NCBI RefSeq assembly: GCF_000426545.1
Contig: NZ_KE384535.1
Span: forward strand, 1 to 64,000
Direction: 5' to 3'
Origin: Paenibacillus massiliensis subsp. panacisoli DSM 21345
Lineage (GTDB): Bacteria > Bacillota > Bacilli > Paenibacillales > Paenibacillaceae
Length of the DNA: 64,000 nucleotides
In this document: in pieces, positions 6,683 through 15,063 of the stretch
How the letters are laid out: every line of letters begins with the position of its first letter
How positions within the stretch are numbered: the stretch's first letter is position 1
Made by a program: the position numbers and the translations under genes
Notes under the pieces: model-generated
Database searches by the model: none
Told to the model about the DNA's origin: nothing
What the model saw: only the letters and a program-made list of their open reading frames with translations

Positions 6683-7900
6683 GTGATTGAAGAAGCTGGA
6701 GATTTTTTGGGTATGGCCCATCAGCTGCAGGACAAATTGGTCAAGCACAGGCATCATCTTCATGCGGTTCCGGAACTTGATTTAAGTTTGCCGAGGACAA
6801 CTGCCTACGTAAAAGAGGTGTTGGAGTCGATGGGGCTTGAACCCACGCCCGTAGGAGAGTCAGGTCTAATGGTTACGATCGGCGGACAACATGCCGGGAA
6901 GGTGATTCTGATCCGTGCGGATATGGATGGGCTGCCCATTCAAGAAGAAACGGAGCTTTCTTTTGCGTCGTTGAACGGAAACATGCATGCATGCGGTCAT
7001 GACTTGCATACTTCCATGCTGCTCGGAGCTGCGGAGATCCTGAAGGCCAACGAAGAGCAGCTTCGCGGGACGGTTAAGCTTATGTTTCAGCCGGGTGAAG
7101 AGACTCTGCACGGGGCAAAGATGATGCTTGAGAATAGGATTCTTGACAATCCTAAGGTGGATGCAGCCATGATGCTTCATGTGTTGACCGGAATGCCGCT
7201 TCCTCTCGGACAATTTGTAGTGCCTGAGGAAGGTGGAGCGATCTCTGCTTCGTCGGATTGGTTCGAAATCATCATCCGCGGCAGGGGCTCACATGGCGCA
7301 ATGCCCGAGGCGGCAGTGGACCCTTTGAATGTGGCTGCTCATCTTCATCTGTCACTGCAGGGTATCCTAAGCCGGGAAATTTCGCCGATTGATAATGCGG
7401 TGCTTACCATTGGCGTGATGGAAGGCGGAACTACGAACAACGTGATTCCCGATACGGCCAGATTGAAAGGAAGCGTGCGCACATTTGACGCTGCATTGCG
7501 GGATAAAGTGGAAGCCCGTATCCGCGAAATTAGTGCAGGGATCGGAGATACTTTTCAGGCCAAGGTGGAAGTGATCTATACGAGGGGTTGTCCTGAAGTG
7601 AAAACGGATGGCGGACTTAATGAGCAAATGAGGGCTTCAATTGCAAATACCTTTGGCGACGGCTCCTATATCGGTATAACTGAGCTGGTACCCGGCGGTA
7701 AATTAATGGGCTCGGAAGACTTCGCGTTTGTCTCACAGGCGGTGCCAAGTACCACTGTGTTTCTTAACGCAGGCAATGTCGAAGAAGGTTATAGTTACCC
7801 TGTACACCATCCTAAGACGATGTTCTCGGATGAGGTGCTTCATAGAGGGGCTGCGGCTTACGCAGCTTTTGCCAGAGATTGGCTTGAAAGTAACAGTTAA
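6683..7900 (+). CDS. M20-family metallopeptidase / N-acyl-amino acid amidohydrolase
   Basis: Hydrolyses the amide bond of N-acylated amino acids or similar conjugates using a two-metal centre. Metal and catalytic motifs of the M20D (hippurate hydrolase / IAA-amino acid hydrolase) type are clear: ADMDGLPIQEET, NMHACGHDLHTSML, FQPGEETLHGA, and HHPKTMFSDE near the C-terminus, with the dimerisation domain around GRGSHGAMPE. Length (~405 aa) is normal. GTG 6683 is preferred: TTAGGAG ends at 6673, which is too close to ATG 6674 but 9 nt before the GTG. It is the first gene of an operon with two crotonases and L-serine dehydratase, driven by the promoter at 6563. The true acyl-amino acid substrate cannot be read from sequence; an N-acyl-serine would fit the last gene. 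Confidence 0.9.
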   Translation: MIEEAGDFLGMAHQLQDKLVKHRHHLHAVPELDLSLPRTTAYVKEVLESMGLEPTPVGESGLMVTIGGQHAGKVILIRADMDGLPIQEETELSFASLNGNMHACGHDLHTSMLLGAAEILKANEEQLRGTVKLMFQPGEETLHGAKMMLENRILDNPKVDAAMMLHVLTGMPLPLGQFVVPEEGGAISASSDWFEIIIRGRGSHGAMPEAAVDPLNVAAHLHLSLQGILSREISPIDNAVLTIGVMEGGTTNNVIPDTARLKGSVRTFDAALRDKVEARIREISAGIGDTFQAKVEVIYTRGCPEVKTDGGLNEQMRASIANTFGDGSYIGITELVPGGKLMGSEDFAFVSQAVPSTTVFLNAGNVEEGYSYPVHHPKTMFSDEVLHRGAAAYAAFARDWLESNS

Positions 7901-7929
7901 GCTCTAAACCAAACTTAGGAGGAATTACA

Positions 7930-8769
7930 ATGACAGAGAGACGTATGATTGGGCCTACCAAATTTGAAGAGTACTCGGAGAAATACAAGGAATTCTTGTT
8001 AATGACCCGCCGTGACGGAATCATCGAAGTTCGGCTGCACACTGACGGAGGGTCGTACAAGCACAATTGGGAAGCTCATACCGCCTGGTCTCATGCCTGG
8101 TCAGATATTGGCCGCGACCCTGAGAACGAAGTCATGATTATTACGGGAACAGGGGATAAATGGCTTATTGGCGACCCGGAGGTCTGGAATACGAAATTTA
8201 TGGACTGGCCGAAGCAAAAGAAACTCGAACAGTATCATGAATCGCTGAGATTACTTGAGAATTTGATCTTCTGCATTGACATCCCGACCATCGGGGCGGT
8301 CAACGGGCCGGGAACGCACTGTGAACTCGCAACGCTCTGTGATATTACCATTTGTACAGAAGACGCTGACTTTTTCGATCCGCATTATCTGGGAGGCACG
8401 CCTCCAGGAGATGGAATGCTGCTCACACTGCAGAGCATGATCGGGTTCAAGAAAGCAGCCTACTACGCCTACACCGGCAAGAATATCAATGGTCAGACCG
8501 CCTTGGACCTGGGTATCGTCAGTGAAGTTCTGCCCCGTGAGCAGCTTCTCCCACGCGCTTGGGAGCTCGCGGAGATGATCATGCAGGCACCGCGTTCAAC
8601 GAGACATCTGTCTCACTCCATTATCTCCCGGCCATGGAAGCAAGCTCTGGTCGCCGATCAGGGATTCCAGCTTGCCCACCAGATGTACGACATGGCCATT
8701 GATGAAGAAGGAGCGCTGGAGCGCCTGAAGAAAATGCAAGGACGCCTGATGGGCAACGATGTTCAATAG
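7930..8769 (+). CDS. Crotonase-superfamily hydrolase, 6-oxocamphor hydrolase-like (copy 1)
   Basis: A 279-aa crotonase-fold protein. Compared from memory with Rhodococcus 6-oxocamphor hydrolase, the pattern is close throughout: FEEYSEKYKEF at the start, an HTDGG stretch holding the catalytic His near residue 38, ENEVMIITGTG, IGAVNGPGTHCE with a His at the second active-site position, FFDPHYLGGTPPGDG with the Asp/His pair, and QLLPRAWELAE. That enzyme cleaves beta-diketones by a retro-Claisen reaction without CoA, so C-C bond hydrolysis is the best guess, not enoyl-CoA hydration. RBS AGGAGGAA precedes ATG 7930. It overlaps the next paralog by 11 bp, so the two products may form a hetero-oligomer. 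Confidence 0.75.
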   Translation: MTERRMIGPTKFEEYSEKYKEFLLMTRRDGIIEVRLHTDGGSYKHNWEAHTAWSHAWSDIGRDPENEVMIITGTGDKWLIGDPEVWNTKFMDWPKQKKLEQYHESLRLLENLIFCIDIPTIGAVNGPGTHCELATLCDITICTEDADFFDPHYLGGTPPGDGMLLTLQSMIGFKKAAYYAYTGKNINGQTALDLGIVSEVLPREQLLPRAWELAEMIMQAPRSTRHLSHSIISRPWKQALVADQGFQLAHQMYDMAIDEEGALERLKKMQGRLMGNDVQ

Positions 8770-9592
8770 AAAGATGACGGGACTTACACGGTTCGAAGAG
8801 TACTCGGAGAAGTACAAGGACTTATTCCTCATGACCCGCCGCGGCGGCATCCTCGAAGTGCGTATGCACACTGACGGTGGACCGTTACAATTCGACTGGC
8901 CGGTCCAAGCTGCATATGGTCATGTATGGTCAGATATTGGCCGTGATCCTGAGAATGAGGTCATGATCCTTACAGGGACAGGAGAGTTGTGGCAGATAGG
9001 CAACCCTGAAGTCTGGAATACGAAATTCATGGATTGGCCGTATCGCCGGAAGCTGGAAATGTACCATGAGTCACTCAGAATGATTGAAAATATGGTTCAT
9101 TGCCTTGACATCCCCACGATCGGGGCGGTCAATGGCACAGGCGCACACTGGCAACTGGGAACGCTTTGTGATATTACCATTTGTGCGGAAGACACAGTAT
9201 TCTTCGATGCCCATTATCTGGGCGGTGTTCCGCCTGGAGACGGAATCGTTCTGGCCCTTCAAAAGATACTGGGGAGCAAGAAAGCTGCATACTACGCATA
9301 CACGGGGATGAACATTACTGCCCAAGAGGCACTAGACCTCGGTCTGGTTAGTGAGGTATTGCCTCGTGAACAGCTTCTTTCACGGGCATGGGAGCTGGCA
9401 GAGATGATCATGCAGGCCCCCCGCTCTACAAGACATCTTACGCATTCGATTGTGTCGCACCCGTGGAAACAAGCTTTTGCAGAGAATCAAGGTCTCCAGC
9501 TTACACACCAATTGTATGACATGGCTATTGATGAAGAGGGGATTCAAGAACGGCTGATGAAGCTCAAGGAACGTTTTCAGAGGAATGGGTAA
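8759..9592 (+). CDS. Crotonase-superfamily hydrolase, 6-oxocamphor hydrolase-like (copy 2)
   Basis: A 277-aa paralog of the preceding gene with long identical stretches (SEKYKDLFLMTRRGGI, RDPENEVMILTGTG, REQLL.RAWELAEMIMQ), so it arose by tandem duplication. The catalytic-site motifs are kept: HTDGG, NGTGAHW, FFDAHYLGGVPPGDG. Differences cluster in the substrate-facing loops (GSYKHNWEAH in copy 1, GPLQFDWPVQA here, which loses a His), suggesting different substrates or one regulatory subunit. Start ATG 8759 lies inside the 3' end of copy 1, implying translational coupling; ATG 8774 is an alternative that aligns better with copy 1's N-terminus. Confidence 0.75.
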   Translation: MFNRKMTGLTRFEEYSEKYKDLFLMTRRGGILEVRMHTDGGPLQFDWPVQAAYGHVWSDIGRDPENEVMILTGTGELWQIGNPEVWNTKFMDWPYRRKLEMYHESLRMIENMVHCLDIPTIGAVNGTGAHWQLGTLCDITICAEDTVFFDAHYLGGVPPGDGIVLALQKILGSKKAAYYAYTGMNITAQEALDLGLVSEVLPREQLLSRAWELAEMIMQAPRSTRHLTHSIVSHPWKQAFAENQGLQLTHQLYDMAIDEEGIQERLMKLKERFQRNG

Positions 9593-9658
9593 TACGCCTG
9601 GTCAAGCCGTAGGAGGAAGATCTTAAGCCAAAGACAACTGAGAAGGGATAAGGGTGCT

Positions 9659-10867
9659 ATGAGATCGTTGACTGAACTATTTAAGATTGGCAGCGGACCG
9701 TCCAGCTCCCATACCATGGGGCCGGAGAAGGCGGCCAGAATCTTCAAAGCAGAAAATGAAGATGCAGACCAGTTCAAGGCACTGATCTATGGTTCCCTTG
9801 CCAAAACAGGCAAAGGCCATATGACGGACACGGCCATTATTCGCGCATTGTCACCCGCTTCAGCGGAGGTTGAATTTGTTCCGCAGCCAGATTTTATTCT
9901 ACCCCATCCCAATGCGATGGACTTGTTCGCTTACCAAGACGGTCAGCAAACAGCCTCCATGCGCGTTGTCAGTATCGGCGGCGGAGACATTGTGATTGAG
10001 GGACGGGAGGAGGTGCGGGGAGCTGATGTCTACCCGGAGAACAGCTTTGCAGAGATCAGCGCCTTGTGTAAAGCGAATCATTTCCGCCTAAGCGATTACG
10101 TCGAGCAGCGTGAAGGCATACAGATCTGGGATTTCCTCCAAGGCATCTGGGAAGCGATGAAGAGGTCAATCGACGAAGGGCTGTCTGTCACAGGTATTCT
10201 GGAAGGCGGCCTGAATGTCGAACGCAAGGCGAAATATCTGTATCATCAGGGGCATGCGGATGAGAGCCCGGAGACGCGGGAGAACCGGATCGTCAGCGCA
10301 TATGCTTTCGCCGTCAACGAACAGAATGCCGCCGCCGGTACAGTCGTAACGGCCCCGACCTGCGGAGCCAGCGGTGTTGTGCCTGCCTCGCTACGATATA
10401 TGCAGGAGAAGATGCAGGTCCCGGACGAACAGATTCTTCGTGCACTGGCTGTCGGCGGGCTCATCGGTAATCTGGTCAAGCAGAACGCCTCGATCAGCGG
10501 CGCTCAGTGCGGCTGCCAGGCGGAGGTTGGCACGGCTTGCTCTATGGCAGCGGCTGCACTGGCTGAATTGTCCGGTATGGAGATCGACCAGATTGAGTAT
10601 GCGGCGGAGGTTGCCATGGAGCACCACCTGGGGTTAACCTGTGATCCGATTAACGGACTAGTTCAGATCCCTTGCATTGAGCGGAATGCGGTCGGTGCGA
10701 TGCGGGCGATCAATGCGCTGAGCCTGGCCAAATTCTTGTCGGGTACCCGTAAAATATCCTTTGATCTGGTTGTACAGACCATGTATGAGACAGGCCTGGA
10801 TATGAACAGCAGTTACCGCGAAACTTCAGAGGGCGGGCTCGCTAAGCTCTACAAAATTGACAGTTAA
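9659..10867 (+). CDS. sdaA: L-serine ammonia-lyase (iron-sulfur-dependent L-serine dehydratase, single chain)
   Basis: Converts L-serine to pyruvate and ammonia with a 4Fe-4S cluster. The N-terminal beta domain starts with the family hallmark KIGSGPSSSHTMGPEKAA; the C-terminal alpha domain carries the cluster cysteines in TAPTCGASGVVPA, AQCGCQAEVGTACSM and GLTCDPINGLVQIPCIERN. At 402 aa it is a fused beta-alpha form, unlike the split SdaAA/SdaAB of Bacillus subtilis, and slightly shorter than the E. coli enzyme. ATG 9659 is preceded by AGAAGGGATAAGGG. As the last gene of the operon it suggests that serine is released by the upstream hydrolases. Not related to amino acid biosynthesis genes in the window. 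Confidence 0.9.
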   Translation: MRSLTELFKIGSGPSSSHTMGPEKAARIFKAENEDADQFKALIYGSLAKTGKGHMTDTAIIRALSPASAEVEFVPQPDFILPHPNAMDLFAYQDGQQTASMRVVSIGGGDIVIEGREEVRGADVYPENSFAEISALCKANHFRLSDYVEQREGIQIWDFLQGIWEAMKRSIDEGLSVTGILEGGLNVERKAKYLYHQGHADESPETRENRIVSAYAFAVNEQNAAAGTVVTAPTCGASGVVPASLRYMQEKMQVPDEQILRALAVGGLIGNLVKQNASISGAQCGCQAEVGTACSMAAAALAELSGMEIDQIEYAAEVAMEHHLGLTCDPINGLVQIPCIERNAVGAMRAINALSLAKFLSGTRKISFDLVVQTMYETGLDMNSSYRETSEGGLAKLYKIDS

Positions 10868-11187
10868 ATGATACTGCCATGATGATGGGGCATTAATTCC
10901 ATACTTGTGTAATGAGACGAGAGGCTGTCCCAAAAGCCATGAAATGGCTGCTTGGGTCAGCCTTGTTTTTACGTAGGATATACGTAGGCTTTTTGGGTGG
11001 ACGCTCCGTGAACGGACCGTTGTTACAATCGCTGTTGTCCCCAGATTTTATTTATTCTCCTAAGCGGTGAAAATCCGGGGACAAAGGCGACCGCTGCCGC
11101 TTTTCCACAATCAGTCCGTCCTCTCCACTGTTTAAGCGGGAAACCAATCCTCCATCTTTTACAAACACAAAAAAAGAAACATCACTT

Positions 11188-11723
11188 TTGGTAAAATGGA
11201 AGTGCGACCAACCATTTCAAAGGAGAGGTTTCTACCCTGGTGGTGGCCGTGACAGCTATCACCCTAAAATGCTTACCAAAGTCATCATTTGCGCCTACAC
11301 TCAGCGTATGTATTCCTCCCGCCAAATCGCTAAATCCATCCGCGAGAACATCCTCTTCATGTGGCTCGCCGGCCGGCAGCGGCCAGACTTTCGTACCTTG
11401 AACCGCTTCCGTTCCCAGCGGATGAAGAGCGTTCTCGAATCCGTATTTACCGCCGTGCTTCAGTTTCTGGCTGACGAAAAGAAAGCTGCACGAAGGCAAG
11501 GGGAAATCGGGAAGCCATGGTGAGTTTGGAACGATTACGGTACCAGAAACAGGCTCGGGAAATGCTGCAAAGCGAGGAAGGATACCTCTTAGCCGTACGC
11601 CGAATGACGGAGCCAGAAAGCGTATTTGGACAACTGAAGAACAAGCGGGGTTTCCGGCGATTTCTGCTTCGCGGCATAGAAAAAGGTGATACTGGAGGTC
11701 GGCTGGCTTTCGCTCGCCCATAA
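11188..11723 (+). pseudogene. IS1182-family transposase remnant
   Basis: The first piece (11188-11523) carries the N-terminal DUF772-like domain (YHPKMLTKVIICAYTQRMYSSR, then WLAGRQRPDFRTLNRFR). The second piece (from 11517, other frame) carries the C-terminal DDE part (MTEPESVFGQLKNKRGFRRFLLRG). The central ~200 residues, including the first catalytic aspartates, are absent and the two pieces are out of frame. Downstream, an alternative frame continues with SLAHNLLKLAAN, the usual end of the protein, so there is a further shift. Confidence 0.8.
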
Positions 11724-11757
11724 TCTATTGAAGCTAGCAGCAAATGACCAAAAACGC

Positions 11758-11796
11758 AGAGCAGCGATTCTCCAATAATGGGAGAATCGCTGCTCT
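11758..11796. terminator. Long hairpin at the 3' end of the IS1182 remnant
   Basis: Perfect 16-bp arms AGAGCAGCGATTCTCC (11758-11773) and GGAGAATCGCTGCTCT (11781-11796) with a 7-nt loop. No long T-run follows. It is probably the transposase terminator or an element-borne structure. Confidence 0.7.
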
Positions 11797-11893
11797 ATTG
11801 ACGTTTTAAGCTTTTGAGAAGACAGAGGGCCTATCTCCGCCAGTAGAATATCTACTTATGAGACAGCCTCTTTTTGGGAGGCTATGTAAGGCG

Positions 11894-11971
11894 GGCTGCT
11901 GCGGTCTCAGCATGGTCGAGCCGGGCAGTCTGACCAAGGCAGAGCTGGTCGTCCGGCAAGAAGTGATTTGA
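11894..11971 (+). pseudogene. C-terminal fragment of a LacI-type regulator / direct repeat copy 2
   Basis: An open frame ends MVEPGSLTKAELVVRQEVI and a stop at 11971, which resembles the C-terminal tail of LacI/GalR repressors. Bases 11939-11972 repeat 5004-5038. It stands directly before a sugar-dehydrogenase remnant, the usual neighbour of LacI genes. Confidence 0.45.
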
Positions 11972-12041
11972 CAGGGCGCAGCCGGGATTAGAAAATGTAT
12001 GTGTGTACATACAGCCGTGAATTAAGTAGAGAAGGACTACG

Positions 12042-12350
12042 AATGAAACAGCTACACATTGGAATGATAGATTATAAATTCATGGGCAAGGCCCACAGCA
12101 ATGCCTACCGCAGTCTGCCGATATTCTTCCCGCAGCCGTGAAGCCGCAAATGTCGGTCATCTGCGGACGCAATGAGGAAGTTGTACAAGGGGCTTCGTCA
12201 CACAACTCGGCTGGTCGGAAAGTGTGACCGACTGGAAGGAACTAATCGCCCGCGGCGCCATAGATCTGATTGATATTAACGCGCCAAGCAACGCCCATAA
12301 AGAAATCTCCCTGGCGGCAGCCGCTAGGCTTCAACTACCGTTTCTCTGAC
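12042..12350 (+). pseudogene. N-terminal remnant of a Gfo/Idh/MocA-family dehydrogenase
   Basis: Begins with a good start (GAGAAGGAC upstream of ATG 12042) and a Rossmann-like MKQLHIGMIDYKFMGKAHSNAYR typical of NAD(P)-dependent sugar dehydrogenases, then hits a stop at 12141. Other frames continue the family pattern (KPQMSVICGRNEE; then GWSESVTDWKELIARGAID and INAPSNAHKEISLAAA), so at least two frameshifts are present. The gene is cut off before 12362, where the convergent MFS gene ends. Non-functional. Confidence 0.75.
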
Positions 12351-12361
12351 AACAAGAGTCA

Positions 12362-13606
12362 TTACAATTTTGCAGAATCAACAAATTGATTTCTAGCCGC
12401 ACCCAAACCAACCATACCGAGTAGAGCAGAAGCGCCAACCAACATCAGGAGTGGAACGCTCCAACCATGAGTGGCATCATGCAAATATCCAATTAGCGCT
12501 GGGCCAATTGCGGCCAGTAGATATCCGATGGATTGGGCCATCCCCGATAATTCAGCCGCCTGATGGGCACTTTGGGTACGTAAGCCGAAAAACATCATAG
12601 ATAAGCCAAAGGCAAAGCCCACGCCAATACCTAGAATAATAACCCAAAGTGAAAACAGATGGATGCTGCTATAGAGAAGTCCAAGTGTTCCAACCAAAAG
12701 CAGAATCGTTGTAATAATCACTAACAACCGTTGGTTAGGCATGCGCCCAGCCATAACAGGAACGATAAATGCAAAGGGGAGCGAAGCTATAATCAGAATC
12801 GAGAGAAACCAGCCTGATTGACTCGAACTGATGCCCTGACCTTTTAGTATTTCAGGTAGCCATGCCACTAGCACATAAAAAATGGTCGATTGTATTCCCA
12901 TAAAAAGAGTTACCTGCCATGCTAATGGAGAGCGCCATATATTAATCTGATGGTTGTTCCCTGCGCTGCTGGCAACAGCGGCTGGTTTCGCTGGGGCCTT
13001 GAGTTGCGGTACCCATAAGAGAATGGAGATGACGCTAAGTATCCCCCATACCCCCAAGGCACCTTGCCAGTTCAAGCCTGCCCCCACGGCTAAAGGAACA
13101 CTGATACCCGAAGCGATCGCCCCGCATAGATTCATGGAAACAGAATAAACCCCTGTCATAGTACCCATTTGCTGCGGAAATTCCTGTTTAATCAGGCTCG
13201 GTAGTAATACATTACATATGGCAATAGCGAACCCCAGAACTGCGGTTCCAACATACAAGGTCACCACCCCGGATAACGAGCGAACAGCGATACCCATGGT
13301 CAAAACAATAAGGGAAATGAGGATAATACGTTCTACACCATATCTACGTCCTAATTTTGGTATAAAGGGTGATAACAATGCAAATGCAATTAGTGGAACT
13401 GTAGTAATCAGGCCTGCTAAGGTATTTGAAATATGGACGTTCTCCCGAATAATACTGACTAATGGCCCCACCGATGTGAGGGGAGCACGCAAATTTGCTG
13501 CGATAAAAATAATTCCTAAGATCATGAACCAAAATGTCGCTTGCTTGCGAGTTCTGGTATCGAGTATTGCATTCTGTTTTTTTAACAATTGTTCTGATGA
13601 ACTCAT
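12362..13606 (-). CDS. MFS transporter, CynX/NimT family
   Basis: A 414-aa integral membrane protein with 12 predicted transmembrane helices, each about 20 hydrophobic residues (for example FWFMILGIIFIAANLRAPL at the start). The NLRAPLTSVGPL motif after TM1 is typical of the cyanate / 2-nitroimidazole exporter group. RBS AGGAAGCC precedes ATG 13606. The substrate is unknown. It lies downstream of the FadR-type regulator at 13958 on the same strand, which may control it. No truncation is seen. Confidence 0.85.
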   Translation of the reverse strand: MSSSEQLLKKQNAILDTRTRKQATFWFMILGIIFIAANLRAPLTSVGPLVSIIRENVHISNTLAGLITTVPLIAFALLSPFIPKLGRRYGVERIILISLIVLTMGIAVRSLSGVVTLYVGTAVLGFAIAICNVLLPSLIKQEFPQQMGTMTGVYSVSMNLCGAIASGISVPLAVGAGLNWQGALGVWGILSVISILLWVPQLKAPAKPAAVASSAGNNHQINIWRSPLAWQVTLFMGIQSTIFYVLVAWLPEILKGQGISSSQSGWFLSILIIASLPFAFIVPVMAGRMPNQRLLVIITTILLLVGTLGLLYSSIHLFSLWVIILGIGVGFAFGLSMMFFGLRTQSAHQAAELSGMAQSIGYLLAAIGPALIGYLHDATHGWSVPLLMLVGASALLGMVGLGAARNQFVDSAKL

Positions 13607-13635
13607 AAGGCTTCCTCCTACGCTTTAGTTTTAGG

Positions 13636-13908
13636 TTATTTAATCGTCAATTTCTTCCTTGTAGAAGAAGTGCCCTTAAGAGGGGATGCATTATTTGTTA
13701 CTAAATTGTGCGTGATATAGTCGATTGTAATATCCAGCAGCGGAAAGGGGACTGCTGAATTGCAGTTTCCATTTCGCCACCCAGTACAGGGGTGTTCGCG
13801 TTCTAAGTCAGGATCGGCGAATTTGTAAGGAACATTCGTGAAATAACCAATTGCTGTTTTCGTCGCACGGACAAGAAAATAACGGAATAGCACGTCAAAA
13901 AGCTCCAA
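13636..13908 (-). CDS. Hypothetical protein or C-terminal gene fragment
   Basis: An open frame of ~90 codons from a TTG; it continues open upstream to about 13947 without a good start or ribosome binding site. The text FADPDLEREHPCTGWRNGNCNS and PFPLLDITIDYITHNLVTNN looks protein-like (acidic, one Cys pair), but I do not recognise it. It may be the 3' remnant of a gene formerly between the regulator and the MFS transporter. Confidence 0.35.
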   Translation of the reverse strand: MELFDVLFRYFLVRATKTAIGYFTNVPYKFADPDLEREHPCTGWRNGNCNSAVPFPLLDITIDYITHNLVTNNASPLKGTSSTRKKLTIK

Positions 13909-13957
13909 ACCTGTTATTCTCGGGTCTAGTCGTGCTCGTGCATTTAAAGTGCTTCAT

Positions 13958-14635
13958 TTAGCATAGTGTAGCACGAGCCTTTTCAATGTATGAGCGAACA
14001 GCTTCCTCGGCTTGATGGCAATCTTGATTCACAATGGCTTGATAAAGCAGTTCATGTGAGTCGTGATAAAAAGCTGCATTTTTGAAGTCCGTTGTTTCTA
14101 AAATCGTGTTTTGCAGCGCCTCCGAAATATGATTATACAAATTTGACATCAATTGGTTATGCGAAGCAGCAATCACCATTTTATGAAACTCGACATCCCA
14201 GTGAGCATAAGCTTTGAGATCCTTCTGGCTGGCTGCTTGTCTGCACTGCTCCAAGCATGACCGAATTGCCTCCAAATCTTCTTCGCTTCTCCTGAGCGTA
14301 GCCAGGGTAGCAGCCTCTCTTTCCATGGCGTATCGAACCTCCAGGCTCTCAAGCCTATCGGTGTGCTGAATCACTTTTTCAATCACTGCCCCCAAAACAC
14401 TTGAGGAGCAGACATAGGTCCCATCCCCTTGTCTAGTCTTCAGCAGCCCCGCATATGTTAAAGCCCGAATGGCTTCCCTCAAGGTATTACGGCTGACTTG
14501 AAGTTGTTCCATCAGTTCGGGCTCTGGAGGAATACGCATCCCTACTTGCCATTCGTTGTTTTCGATCTTCCCCTGGATCTGGGAGGCTACCTGCTCCACC
14601 AAGGTTAAACGTTGCGTCTGAGTTAACAACAGCAT
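13958..14635 (-). CDS. GntR-type regulator, FadR subfamily (FCD domain)
   Basis: An N-terminal winged helix (GMRIPPEPELMEQLQVSRNTLREAIRALTYAGLL... GDGTYV) and a C-terminal all-helical FCD ligand domain with metal-site histidines (HWDVEFHKMVIAASHN; HDSHELLYQAI). The frame is open to 14752, but AAAGGAG lies just before codons at 14635 (ATG) and 14629 (TTG), so the upstream 39 codons are the promoter region, not protein. A TATAAT -10 box and a perfect Fur box lie there. Probable target: the MFS exporter downstream. FCD regulators usually bind small carboxylates. Confidence 0.85.
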   Translation of the reverse strand: MLLLTQTQRLTLVEQVASQIQGKIENNEWQVGMRIPPEPELMEQLQVSRNTLREAIRALTYAGLLKTRQGDGTYVCSSSVLGAVIEKVIQHTDRLESLEVRYAMEREAATLATLRRSEEDLEAIRSCLEQCRQAASQKDLKAYAHWDVEFHKMVIAASHNQLMSNLYNHISEALQNTILETTDFKNAAFYHDSHELLYQAIVNQDCHQAEEAVRSYIEKARATLC

Positions 14636-14714
14636 CACTCCTTTATTTAAACGTAGGATGTTTGGTATATCGGTAGTATTATAATAGATTGACTTTGATT
14701 TGGGAAGATGAAAT

Positions 14715-14729
14715 TGATAATTATTATCA
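14715..14729. promoter_or_regulatory. Fur box (perfect 7-1-7)
   Basis: TGATAATTATTATCA matches the Bacillus Fur consensus TGATAATNATTATCA at all 14 specified positions. It is ~32 bp upstream of a TATAAT (14683-14678, minus strand) that would serve the FadR-type regulator, implying iron control of that gene. Confidence 0.75.
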
Positions 14730-14786
14730 TTTATCTCTTTCAGGGAATCCAATTGGAGCGTAGATAAAATTATAGTATGAGCATAA

Positions 14787-14834
14787 AAAATGGACAGACC
14801 ATGTGAGGCTTACTCCACATAGCCTGTCCATTTT
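14787..14834. terminator. Bidirectional hairpin
   Basis: AAAATGGACAG (14787-14797) pairs with CTGTCCATTTT (14824-14834), with further pairing inside (CCATGTG with CACATAG). A flanking A-run and T-run suggest an intrinsic terminator for transcripts from the right (ABC transporter, minus strand). Confidence 0.65.
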
Positions 14835-15063
14835 ATTCATAACGACTAAGATCAAAGCGGCGAACTGCCAGGATAAAGGCAATTATCAACTGTTGTTTGC
14901 AATCCTCGTCCATACCTCCATTACAAAGTGTATCCAGATTATTGCTGATGTGACCCCAATCCTTAGGCAATATGAGGTAGAAGGATACGATGCCATTAAT
15001 ATTGAAATGTATATGAATGCGTCGATACCGGGAGGCTATATTTTTCCAAAGCAGGGCTGTTAC
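14833..15063 (-). pseudogene. Unrecognised ~76-codon remnant after the ABC permease
   Basis: A minus-strand frame open from the permease stop to a stop at 14833, without ATG. It reads like protein (HIHFNINGIVSFYLILPKDW; NNLDTLCNGGMDEDCKQQL; AVRRFDLSRYE), so it may be the tail of a former gene or a frame-shifted small protein. Too little for a family call. Confidence 0.3.

Larger units (their letters stand above)
10921..11870 (+). mobile_element. Defective IS1182-family element (internally deleted)
   Basis: Bounded by inverted ends GAGGCTGTCCC (from 10921) and GAGACAGCCTC (11860-11870), the conserved terminal sequence of IS1182-type elements. Only the two ends of the transposase gene remain, so at ~0.95 kb it is much shorter than the usual ~1.6 kb and cannot move by itself. 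The 320 bp before the transposase start are the element's own leader; I see no gene there. Confidence 0.8.
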
